Assembly: GCA_946633275.1 (NCBI GenBank)
Contig: CAMPAT010000001.1
Span: forward strand, 1 to 15,326
Length of the DNA: 15,326 nt
Direction of reading: 5' to 3'
Origin: an uncultured Clostridia bacterium
GTDB lineage: Bacteria; Bacillota; Clostridia; Oscillospirales; Acutalibacteraceae
Positions 6,086 through 13,268 of the stretch are shown here, piece after piece. The notes below the pieces were generated by a model. The model saw nothing but the letters and a program-made list of their open reading frames with translations, did not search any database and was not told the origin of the DNA. Every line of letters begins with the position of its first letter. Within the stretch, counting starts at the first letter, position 1. Both the position numbers and the translations under genes were made by a program.

Positions 6086-8509
6086 ATGGGATTAATGGAT
6101 AAGGTTAAAAGCAAAGTAAGCGATACTATTTCAACTATTACATCTACCTCGCAGGCTGAAAACGCAGGCGTTGACGGCGGCGGAGTTATCACCGAAGAGA
6201 TTAAGCGCCTTTGCAGGCAGTCTGCGGCAGAAGGCGCAGTACTCATCAAAAACGACGGAGTTCTTCCGCTTAAAAAAGGGACTGTTGTGTCGCTCTTTTC
6301 GCGCACACAGCTTGACTGGTTTTTCGTAGGCTACGGCTCAGGCGGCGACGTTAACTGCCCGTGCAAGGTAAATCTTGCAGACGGAATCAGGAACTGCGAA
6401 GAGCTTGAACTTAACGAAAAGCTCGCTTCAATCTACGAAGAATGGATTAAAGACAATCCTGCTAACCACGGAGTCTGGGGAACCTGGCCATACAGCCAGA
6501 AAGAAATGCCGCTCGACATAATTACCCTCCAGAACGCAAAGAGCGGCAGCGACACCGCAGTAGTATCAATCGGCAGAGCCGCAGGCGAGGACAGGGACTC
6601 TGCGTACGAAAACGGATGTTACCTTCTCTCAGACGGTGAAATTGAAATGCTCGACATCGTCTGCGACAATTTCGACAAGGTAATCGTTCTGCTCAATACA
6701 GGCGGCACTATCGATATGTCCTGGGTCAAGAAATACGGCGATAAAATCGGCGCGGTTATGTACGTTTTCCAGGGCGGAATGGAGAGCGGAAACGCGATTG
6801 CAGACCTGCTCTGCGGAAAAGTGAACCCGAGCGGACGACTCGCGGACACAATCGCAAAAAGCTACTTCGATTACCCGTCAAGCGAAAACTTCGGCGGCAG
6901 GAACGTAAATGTTTATGAAGAGGATATCTTCGTTGGATACCGCTATTTTGAGAGTTTTGACAAAAACAACGTGCTTTACCCCTTTGGTTTCGGTCTTAGC
7001 TATACCGATTTTGACATAAGCTACGTTGACACAGAGGCTTTTGACGACGGCTTCGAGGTAACAGTCAAGGTTACTAACATCGGCGACCGCAGCGGCAAGG
7101 AGGTCGTTCAGCTCTATGCCGAAAAGCCGTGCGGAAAGCTCGGTAACCCGTCGAGAGAGCTCGTTGCATTCGCAAAGACTAACGAGCTCAAGACTACTGA
7201 AAACCAGGAAATCAAGCTCTGGGTTGACGCATATCAGCTCACATCATTTGACGACTGCGGCTCGACAAATCACGCGGGAGCATATGTAGCCGAGCAGGGC
7301 GAATACTCCTTCTACCTCGGCAAGAATGTCCGCGAGGCTGAAAAGGTATTTTCATATTATCAGGAGGAGACAGAGGTTTACGCTCAGCATAAGCAGGCTG
7401 CCGCGCCGCAGGAGCACTTTGAAGTGCTTCACGCCGAGATTATCGGCGGCAAAATGGTGCTGCGCAAGAAAGCTGTCGCAAAGCAGAAATACGACCTCGG
7501 CACAAGAATTAACAACAATCTGCCAGAAGATATCGAAATCAAAGGCGATATGGGTTACAAGCTCATCGACGTCAAAGACGGCAAGGTATCTATGGAGGAA
7601 TTCGTCTCCCAGCTCGACATAGACGAGCTTGAAGCAATTACTCGCGGCGATTACAAGATGGACAGTCCGCTCGGCGCGAAAGGTAACGCAGGAGCTTACG
7701 GCGGAGTGCTCGAATCCCTGCGCAACAAAGGTATCCCTGCCGTCATCACTACTGACGGACCTTCCGGAATACGACTTGCGGCAAACTGCTCGCTCATTCC
7801 GATTGGCACGCTTCTTGCCTGCTCATTCAACACAGAGCTTGTCGAGGCGCTTTACGGCGAGATTGCAAAGGAAATGAAGGACAGAGGAAGCGACGTTCTC
7901 CTCGCCCCGGGACTCAACATTCACCGAAATCCTCTTTGCGGACGTAATTTTGAATACTACAGCGAGGACCCGTACATAAGCGGCAAGATGGCTGCAGCAG
8001 CAGTAAGAGGCATTCAGAGCACAGGGCTCTCGGCTTGCCCGAAGCACTTTGCCTGCAACAACCAGGAAATGCGCCGCGTGAAGAACGACAGCCGACTTTC
8101 GGAAAGGGCTCTGCGCGAGATTTATCTCAAAGGATTTGAAATCTGTATCAAAGAGGCTAAGCCGAAAAATATTATGACGTCGTATAACCGCATTAACGGC
8201 GTTTACGGTCACTACAATTACGACCTTTGCACGACCATTCTCCGCGGTGAATGGGGATACGAGGGCAACGTCATGACAGACTGGTGGATGCAGAGCGAGC
8301 GCAGCCCTGAAAACCACGCAGTTAAAGACCAGGCGTACAGAGTAAGAGCTCAGGTTGACCTCTTTATGCCCGGCGGCGCGAGAGTGACGAACCGCAAGCC
8401 GGACGGCACGCTGCTCTCATCTATGGGCAAGCCCTTCGGCATTACGCTCGGCGAAATTCAGCGCAGCGCAATGAATATCCTGAATTCAGTAATTGAAATT
8501 AAATTATAA
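6086..8509 (+). CDS. GH3 beta-glucosidase-type enzyme with inverted domain order
   Basis: 807 aa, no signal peptide, so cytoplasmic. GH3 enzymes release terminal beta-linked sugars, typically glucose from cello-oligosaccharides. The domain order is reversed relative to most GH3: the alpha/beta sandwich comes first (about 35-300, with AAEGAVLIKNDGVLPL at 47-62, GRAAGEDRD at 163-171 carrying the likely acid/base Glu168, and YPFGFGLSYT near 298-307). A fibronectin-III-like domain (about 310-420) follows, then a linker, then the TIM-barrel domain (about 490-800) with ITTDGPSGIRL, the Lys653-His654 substrate-binding pair in KHFACNNQE, and the nucleophile Asp732 in VMTDWW. The same circularly permuted arrangement is known for Ruminococcus albus and Butyrivibrio beta-glucosidases. 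ATG 6086 has GGGTGG 4 nt upstream; an ATG at 6095 is a weaker alternative. Substrate preference cannot be read from sequence. Confidence 0.93.
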   Translation: MGLMDKVKSKVSDTISTITSTSQAENAGVDGGGVITEEIKRLCRQSAAEGAVLIKNDGVLPLKKGTVVSLFSRTQLDWFFVGYGSGGDVNCPCKVNLADGIRNCEELELNEKLASIYEEWIKDNPANHGVWGTWPYSQKEMPLDIITLQNAKSGSDTAVVSIGRAAGEDRDSAYENGCYLLSDGEIEMLDIVCDNFDKVIVLLNTGGTIDMSWVKKYGDKIGAVMYVFQGGMESGNAIADLLCGKVNPSGRLADTIAKSYFDYPSSENFGGRNVNVYEEDIFVGYRYFESFDKNNVLYPFGFGLSYTDFDISYVDTEAFDDGFEVTVKVTNIGDRSGKEVVQLYAEKPCGKLGNPSRELVAFAKTNELKTTENQEIKLWVDAYQLTSFDDCGSTNHAGAYVAEQGEYSFYLGKNVREAEKVFSYYQEETEVYAQHKQAAAPQEHFEVLHAEIIGGKMVLRKKAVAKQKYDLGTRINNNLPEDIEIKGDMGYKLIDVKDGKVSMEEFVSQLDIDELEAITRGDYKMDSPLGAKGNAGAYGGVLESLRNKGIPAVITTDGPSGIRLAANCSLIPIGTLLACSFNTELVEALYGEIAKEMKDRGSDVLLAPGLNIHRNPLCGRNFEYYSEDPYISGKMAAAAVRGIQSTGLSACPKHFACNNQEMRRVKNDSRLSERALREIYLKGFEICIKEAKPKNIMTSYNRINGVYGHYNYDLCTTILRGEWGYEGNVMTDWWMQSERSPENHAVKDQAYRVRAQVDLFMPGGARVTNRKPDGTLLSSMGKPFGITLGEIQRSAMNILNSVIEIKL

Positions 8510-8519
8510 TATGTATAAA

Positions 8520-8554
8520 AAAGGCTTTGCAGTATGATGAACTGCAAAGCCTTT
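8520..8554. terminator. Bidirectional terminator between convergent GH3 and LCP genes
   Basis: A perfect 14-bp stem (AAAGGCTTTGCAGT / ACTGCAAAGCCTTT) with a 7-nt loop lies in the 58-bp gap between two convergent genes. On the - strand it runs into a T-tract (GCCTTTTTTATAC), a strong terminator for the LCP operon. On + it is followed by GCTTATTT, somewhat weaker but adequate for the GH3 gene. Confidence 0.9.
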
Positions 8555-8567
8555 GCTTATTTAAAAC

Positions 8568-9926
8568 TTATTCTAACTGAGTGTAAAATGCGTTCAGCAC
8601 CGTCTGCATAAGGAAGTCTTCGTCGGGATAAAACTCGGCATATACGATATCCTTATACTTCGCGTCAGGCACAGGCGAGGATTTCATCTCGCCTTTGAGC
8701 ACGACTGAATCGAAGTTCCTGATATTCTTCGAAAGCAGGAGCGAAGCCATATATGTGGCGTTACTGAGAGTGAGATTAGTCCTCGAATAATTCTTCGAGA
8801 TATTATAGAGCCTTGATACTGTCGAAAAATCTCTGACTACTGCAGGGAGCGCCTGATTTGAATACGCTTTTACATACTGTATCTGACGGTCCGTACGGTT
8901 AAGAGAAGCCTCGAGATAATCCGTATCACGCGTTCTGACGTACTTCTCCGCCATATCGCCCTTGAGCGTTACAGGGTCGCCCACGCTGACGCCGTATTCA
9001 GGGAAAGGATAAAGCGAATTTGATATCTCAACGCCGCCGATTGCGTCGTTAAGCGGCGCAATACCGTCAAGGTCGAGCGCAAAATACTTGTTTATCGGAA
9101 CGTTATTGAGAATACGGCTCATCGCGTCCACAGTATTCTGACAGCTGAGCTCTCCTCCGTCGCCATAAGCATATGCAAGACAGAGCTGCGCCTTATCCGA
9201 CTTAAGAAGAAGTCCCGTTTCGGGGCTGTACATATCCACATCTACCATAGTATCACGCGGAATTGCGATAACATTCGTCTTACCCGTCTCCGTATCAATC
9301 GCGATTACGATATCCGCGTCGGAAGCGCCGATAAAGTCAGTCTCATCGACAGTCTGAAGTTTTCGCGCGTCTATGCCCTCGAAAGCGAAAGCAACAATAT
9401 TTTCGTTATACTTATACTTATGTCCGCCGTACTCGATAATTTCCTCGTACTTAGTCTGCTCGGTCACGGCAGGCATAATATCCTTCTTACCTAAACTCTT
9501 AAGTACCATAAAAGTACCGAATACCGTACCAAGCGCGAGAAGAAGCACGAGCAGAATAATTATCGCAACCCTGATTGCCGTCGGGAGCTTACGCTTTTTC
9601 TTCTTTTTACTGCCCGATGACGAATGGTGATGGCTCGAAGAATGATGGTGATGATGACTCGAAGAATGATGATGGTGGTGGTGATGATGGTGAGAACGGC
9701 GCTCCGCCTTCTCCCTTTCCGCCTCAGCCACAGCTTCATGATAGCTGCGCACATCCTCCTTAAACTCGTGGTACTCTTCTTCTGCCTGCGTCGCAGATGA
9801 AGCTTCGCCGTCAATATCAGATGCGTCGCCAAGCTCATTGAGCTTGAGCGGTGACGTGCTTTTCACGGTATTAAGAATTTCATCTTCGCCATATCCGGCA
9901 AGATTAGGGTCAATTTGTCTTTTCAT
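8568..9926 (-). CDS. LytR-CpsA-Psr (LCP) family glycopolymer transferase with His/Ser-rich tract
   Basis: 452 aa. LCP proteins transfer lipid-linked glycopolymers to peptidoglycan or, in some bacteria, to surface proteins, outside the membrane. Order: acidic cytoplasmic N-terminus (1-75); a tract of nine His, SSS, five His, SSS, three His, SSS (79-104); a basic stretch KKKKKRK (107-113); a single membrane helix (about 117-143); and the extracellular LCP domain (about 178-355). Family motifs are ASDADIVIAID (201-211), VIAIPRDTMVDV (219-230, Arg224 and Asp225), IGGVEI (296-301) and the Arg-rich KYVRTRDTDYLEASLNRTDRQ (about 328-348). The type II single-helix topology fits the family; the His tract does not belong to it and would lie in the cytoplasm. 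Start ATG 9924-9926 lies inside the end of the sortase gene (17-nt overlap) with only GGAG 12 nt upstream, so translation is probably coupled to the sortase. Confidence 0.9.
   Translation of the reverse strand: MKRQIDPNLAGYGEDEILNTVKSTSPLKLNELGDASDIDGEASSATQAEEEYHEFKEDVRSYHEAVAEAEREKAERRSHHHHHHHHHSSSHHHHHSSSHHHSSSGSKKKKKRKLPTAIRVAIIILLVLLLALGTVFGTFMVLKSLGKKDIMPAVTEQTKYEEIIEYGGHKYKYNENIVAFAFEGIDARKLQTVDETDFIGASDADIVIAIDTETGKTNVIAIPRDTMVDVDMYSPETGLLLKSDKAQLCLAYAYGDGGELSCQNTVDAMSRILNNVPINKYFALDLDGIAPLNDAIGGVEISNSLYPFPEYGVSVGDPVTLKGDMAEKYVRTRDTDYLEASLNRTDRQIQYVKAYSNQALPAVVRDFSTVSRLYNISKNYSRTNLTLSNATYMASLLLSKNIRNFDSVVLKGEMKSSPVPDAKYKDIVYAEFYPDEDFLMQTVLNAFYTQLE
9624..9692 (-). repeat. His/Ser-codon low-complexity tract inside the LCP gene
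   Basis: Codons 79-101 encode nine His, three Ser, five His, three Ser, three His, written with mixed CAC and CAT codons. The pattern His(n)-Ser(3) is repeated three times with n falling from 9 to 5 to 3. The mixed codons suggest an old or selected tract as well as a slippage-prone one. Confidence 0.9.
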
Positions 9927-10707
9927 CCTTAGTTAATACTCCGCATACTAAATATCTGTTATTTCTCTGATTCGTAAAACAGGTCGACAAAATAACAAGC
10001 TTGTCGTCATTATTAAGCCGTCTGCCGAAATTCTCGCGTACATTCTTATTATTAGTCTCCGGCGACTGCACCATAGAAAGAAAATTCGCGAGCACGGCAG
10101 TATCATTAAGCTGGAAGCAATTCAGAATATGCCTGTCATCAAACTTGAACGCAGAAACAATCTGATAAGTCAGCTTCCTGTTCGGCATATAGATATAAAA
10201 CTCGCCGTGCTTGTTGAAGAAATCTTTCCCCTCAAACTTATGGAGCGTAGTAAACATCGTGTCACCGTAGCCGTTATGACCGTACACGACAGTTACGCTG
10301 TCGTTAAACGTATCCGTATTTCCGAGCTCGGTATAAATCGCGCCGCTCGACGCCCACTTCTTAGTATAAGCGTCGTGCTTAAGGTAAAAGTTATCGTCCT
10401 CGGGGTGCTGCACGACGGGATAATCCACCTTTGTACCGGGGACCTTAAGCCAGGCGTAAATGTCGCCGTTCTTCTTATGAAGCGACTCAAAGTCAATCGG
10501 GTTATCAGCATACTGCAGGGCAGTAGTTGTGGCGGCAATGCTCGAAGCAAGCTCGTCGCTCTGGCGCGCAGAATACTGATTATAAAGATAATATCCGAGA
10601 TACACAGAACCTGCAATAACAAGCAGAATACCGATAAATATCAGTATCCCCCTGCCTCTGCGGCGGTCGTCATCGTCGTTATTAATATTGTTAATCTCTT
10701 CACTCAT
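9910..10707 (-). CDS. srtB: Class B sortase
   Basis: 265 aa transpeptidase that cleaves a sorting motif on secreted proteins and links them to the cell wall. Order: acidic and Asn-rich N-terminus, basic RRRGRG (15-20), signal anchor (about 20-42), then the sortase domain (about 68-260). Typical class B features are NPIDFESLHKKNGDIYAWL (69-87), VDYPVVQ (94-100), NFYLKHD (106-112), GAIY (122-125), catalytic His144 in VVYGHN, Cys243 in LSTC and Arg251 in NNRYLV. The frame extends to a TTG at 10728; ATG 10705-10707 (MSEEIN) is preferred because it begins the normal cytoplasmic leader, though no strong ribosome binding site precedes either. It sits just behind the terminator of the gene for a small SPKTG protein, its likely substrate, and overlaps the LCP gene by 17 nt. 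No separate promoter is visible. Confidence 0.93.
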   Translation of the reverse strand: MSEEINNINNDDDDRRRGRGILIFIGILLVIAGSVYLGYYLYNQYSARQSDELASSIAATTTALQYADNPIDFESLHKKNGDIYAWLKVPGTKVDYPVVQHPEDDNFYLKHDAYTKKWASSGAIYTELGNTDTFNDSVTVVYGHNGYGDTMFTTLHKFEGKDFFNKHGEFYIYMPNRKLTYQIVSAFKFDDRHILNCFQLNDTAVLANFLSMVQSPETNNKNVRENFGRRLNNDDKLVILSTCFTNQRNNRYLVCGVLTKDEKTN

Positions 10708-10732
10708 AATAATCATTCTTAAAAACAATTAA

Positions 10733-10756
10733 AAAAGCCCGTTTGAACGGGCTTTT
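10733..10756 (-). terminator. Intergenic terminator between surface-protein and sortase genes
   Basis: Stem AAAAGCCCGTT / AACGGGCTTTT with T-run (TTTTTT, 10731-10736) on the - strand. It begins 9 nt after the surface-protein stop and ends 25 nt before the sortase start. Transcripts of the surface-protein gene should mostly stop here, and readthrough would supply sortase and LCP. Confidence 0.88.
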
Positions 10757-10765
10757 ATTCAATTA

Positions 10766-11260
10766 TTACTCTTCGTTCTTCTTTCTTGCTACTGCAAGGA
10801 TTGCAACGCCTGCGCCTGCTACTGCGATTGCCGAAGCAGTTGCCGCACCGGTCTTAGGTGATTTCTTATTGCCGTTGCTCTTCTTCTTTGAAGTAGTAGT
10901 GTTCTTAACGATAGCGTTAGCGATTACTTTACCGTCATAGTCGTTAAGGAGCTGAATTGTAATCTTATTACCCTCTTCGTAAATAATCTTATAATCCTTA
11001 CCTTCGGTCATACCCGGGAATTCCCAGCCTTGGAGCTCACCGTCGCCGGTATATTCAAAAGTAATCTTAGTCGGGTCTTCAGGGTCCTTAGTAACCTTAA
11101 TGTCGTCAGACTCGTTACCGTTAACTTCAGTAACAATCGGATTTTCCTGCGTCGGATGCTCAGGACTTACTACGCCGCCTGCTGCAAAAACAGAAGTTGC
11201 AAAGCATAAAACAGAAACAAGCATAGCCGCTGAGACTAAAACAGAAATAAGCTTTTTCAT
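10766..11260 (-). CDS. Small secreted protein with sortase sorting signal (SPKTG)
   Basis: 164 aa. Residues 1-26 are a signal peptide (KK, then a hydrophobic core ending SVFA, cleavage expected before Ala27-Gly). The mature part (about 27-120) is acidic and beta-rich looking, with an Asp/Glu/Pro/Thr-rich segment (VTKDPEDPTKITFEY); no family was recognised. A Lys/Ser/Asn linker (121-133) leads to SPKTG (134-138), a hydrophobic stretch AATASAIAVAGAGVAILAVA (139-158) and a charged tail RKKNEE: the three-part cell-wall sorting signal. SPKTG resembles the NPKTG/NPQTN motifs used by class B sortases more than LPXTG. The next gene encodes a class B sortase, its probable processing enzyme. Start ATG 11258-11260 has AGAGGTG 7 nt upstream, and the gene has a strong promoter and its own terminator, suggesting high expression. 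Confidence 0.88.
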   Translation of the reverse strand: MKKLISVLVSAAMLVSVLCFATSVFAAGGVVSPEHPTQENPIVTEVNGNESDDIKVTKDPEDPTKITFEYTGDGELQGWEFPGMTEGKDYKIIYEEGNKITIQLLNDYDGKVIANAIVKNTTTSKKKSNGNKKSPKTGAATASAIAVAGAGVAILAVARKKNEE

Positions 11261-11314
11261 AATTTAACACCTCTAATGTACTAATAAAGATAATTCTTCA
11301 CTATAATCAAATAA

Positions 11315-11343
11315 ATTATAACACGAGTAATATATTTTGTAAA
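11315..11343 (-). promoter_or_regulatory. Strong SigA-type promoter of the surface-protein gene
   Basis: -35 TTTACA (11338-11343), 17-bp spacer, consensus -10 TATAAT (11315-11320) preceded by TGT (extended -10). The leader to ATG 11260 is about 48 nt. Between this promoter and the ABC exporter stop (11418) the sequence is AT-rich, with no GC-rich hairpin, so some exporter readthrough is possible. Confidence 0.82.
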
Positions 11344-11417
11344 GTCTTTTTTTATAAAAAATAATCTTGTGAATAATTACCAAATATAGTGTTTCAGGCG
11401 CATTTTCGCTCAAAATA

Positions 11418-13268
11418 TCACGACAGCTGAGCCTTGCCTGTGCACAGCTCATAGTATCTGCCCTTCTGTTCAAGCAGGACAAAATGGTCGCCGCGTTCGA
11501 TAATCTCGCCGTTTTCGAGCACCATAATCGCATTTGAATTGCGTACGGTTGACAGTCTGTGAGCGATGACGAAGACCGTCCTGCCTATCATAAGTCTGTC
11601 CATTCCGTGCTCGATATGCGCTTCCGTCCTCGTATCGACAGACGAGGTCGCTTCATCAAGAATCATAACAGGCGGGTCTGCAACGGCAGCTCTTGCAATC
11701 GCGAGGAGCTGGCGCTGTCCCTGGGAAAGATTAGCGCCGTCGCCCGTAATTTCCGTGTCGTAGCCTTCCGGCAGGTGCTTGATGAAGGAATGCGCCGAAG
11801 CAAGTTTAGAGGCGGCAATACCCTCTTCGTCAGTCGCGTCAAGCCTGCCATAACGAATATTGTCCATAATCGTACCTGTAAACAGGTGCGTATCCTGGAG
11901 AACTATCGCAAGCGAGCGGCGCAGGTCGCTCTTCTTAATACGCTTAATATCAATTCCGTCGTAAGTAATTGCGCCCTGCTGAATATCATAAAATCTGTTA
12001 ATCAGATTAGTAATCGTAGTTTTTCCTGCGCCTGTTGAGCCGACAAAGGCAATCTTCTGGCCCGGCTTTGCGTAAAGATTGATGTCGTGAAGCACAACCT
12101 TATCGTCCGTATAAGAGAACGTTACGTCGTCAAAAACCACCTTGCCTTCAACAGGTATTCTGCTGTCGCCGTCAACCCAGAACCAGCGCTTTCCTTCTTC
12201 CGTTTTCTCCTCTTCGAGAGTTACTGTACCCTCGTCAATTTCCGGCTCGGTGTTCATAATCTCAAACACACGCTCCGCGCCCGCAAGAGCAGAAAAGATA
12301 TTGTTCATCTGGTTCATTATCTGATTAATCGGCTGAGTGAACTGCTTTGAGTTGCTGAGGAAGGTAAAAAACGTGCCTATATCAAGCGAGCCCATCAGCA
12401 CGAGCATTCCGCCCGTAAGAGTAATCGTCGCATACGAAGCGTTATTGATACCCGTTGAGCACGGACCCATAATGCCCGAATAGAAATTCGCCTTCTTTGC
12501 AACCACGCGGTAACCGTCGTTAAGTTCGTCAAACTCGTCCTTGGCAATCTGCTCATGGTTAAACACCTTAACGACCTTCATACCCTCCATCGTTTCCTCG
12601 ATATTACCGTTCATCTTGCCGAGAGCAGCCTGCTGCGACTTATAATACTTACGCGTTTTCTTGGCGATAAATACGGAATTAATCACCATAATTACGAGGA
12701 AAACAAGCGCAACAAGGAAGAGCTGCCACTTAAGATAAATCATCATAATGATGATACTGATAAACGAGAAGACTGACGAAACGAGCTGGACTACCGTCTG
12801 CTCAAGCATCATCTGGATATTATCAACATCGTTCGTAAAACGGCTCATAACCTCGCCGTGAGTCTGAGAGTCAAAATACTTCAGCGGCAGGGTCTGCAGA
12901 TGGTCAAATAAATCCTTGCGGATAATATTAGTCGTCTTGTAAGCAATGCTCACCATAATCTTCGCCTGGATAAAGCTGAAAAGCGAAGCGCCGACATAAA
13001 AGCCGGAAACGATTGCAAGATTCTTAATAAGCAGCTTAATTCCGACTGTTGCAAAATTGTTCGCTTTAATCGAATCTGCAACGTCGTTAAGTATCGGCTT
13101 AAGCCAATATGAAGCGCCCATCTGGCAAATCGTACCGAGAACGAGCATTAAAAGCACGACGATAAGCAGGTACTTGCTCCTGCCGATATATTCGACGATG
13201 CCCAAAAGTGTTTTCTTGGCGTCCTTCGGCTTAACGACGCCCGGATTTCTTCCGCCCATAGGTGGCAT
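11418..13268 (-). CDS. ABC exporter half-transporter, canonical ATPase subunit
   Basis: 616 aa; type IV (B-family) exporter half with fused membrane and nucleotide-binding domains. Membrane domain about 30-325 (six helices), then NBD about 375-605: Walker A GSTGAGKT (410-417), Q-loop Gln458, signature LSQGQ (514-518, altered from LSGGQ), Walker B VMILDE (534-539) with catalytic Glu539, and H-loop AHRLSTV with His570. This is the partner that supplies the consensus Walker B/His but the altered signature, as in TM288 or LmrCD-type heterodimers. The start ATG overlaps the stop codon of the upstream partner by one base (TAATG), which is strong evidence for a co-translated pair; a GGGGG run lies about 11 nt upstream. 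An insertion (about 340-375, EEEKTEEGKRWFWVDGD) precedes the NBD. Substrate unknown; drugs, lipids or peptides are possible. Confidence 0.94.
   Translation of the reverse strand: MPPMGGRNPGVVKPKDAKKTLLGIVEYIGRSKYLLIVVLLMLVLGTICQMGASYWLKPILNDVADSIKANNFATVGIKLLIKNLAIVSGFYVGASLFSFIQAKIMVSIAYKTTNIIRKDLFDHLQTLPLKYFDSQTHGEVMSRFTNDVDNIQMMLEQTVVQLVSSVFSFISIIIMMIYLKWQLFLVALVFLVIMVINSVFIAKKTRKYYKSQQAALGKMNGNIEETMEGMKVVKVFNHEQIAKDEFDELNDGYRVVAKKANFYSGIMGPCSTGINNASYATITLTGGMLVLMGSLDIGTFFTFLSNSKQFTQPINQIMNQMNNIFSALAGAERVFEIMNTEPEIDEGTVTLEEEKTEEGKRWFWVDGDSRIPVEGKVVFDDVTFSYTDDKVVLHDINLYAKPGQKIAFVGSTGAGKTTITNLINRFYDIQQGAITYDGIDIKRIKKSDLRRSLAIVLQDTHLFTGTIMDNIRYGRLDATDEEGIAASKLASAHSFIKHLPEGYDTEITGDGANLSQGQRQLLAIARAAVADPPVMILDEATSSVDTRTEAHIEHGMDRLMIGRTVFVIAHRLSTVRNSNAIMVLENGEIIERGDHFVLLEQKGRYYELCTGKAQLS

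Noticed and set aside
9575..9763. Asp/Gly-rich + strand frame opposite the LCP gene
   Set aside because: It is only the complement of the His/Ser codon tract and has no other support.
10129..10722. 197-codon + strand frame antisense to the sortase gene
   Set aside because: The sortase on the other strand has all catalytic residues; the shadow frame has no recognisable features.
10710..10760. Separate promoter for the sortase gene
   Set aside because: TTCAAA-17-TTTTAA on the - strand can be forced, but the -10 is poor and it overlaps the terminator hairpin.
11261..11417. Intrinsic terminator for the ABC exporter operon
   Set aside because: Only AT-only symmetry (TTTTTTATAAAAAA) and a weak 5-bp stem are present; no GC-rich hairpin with a T-run.
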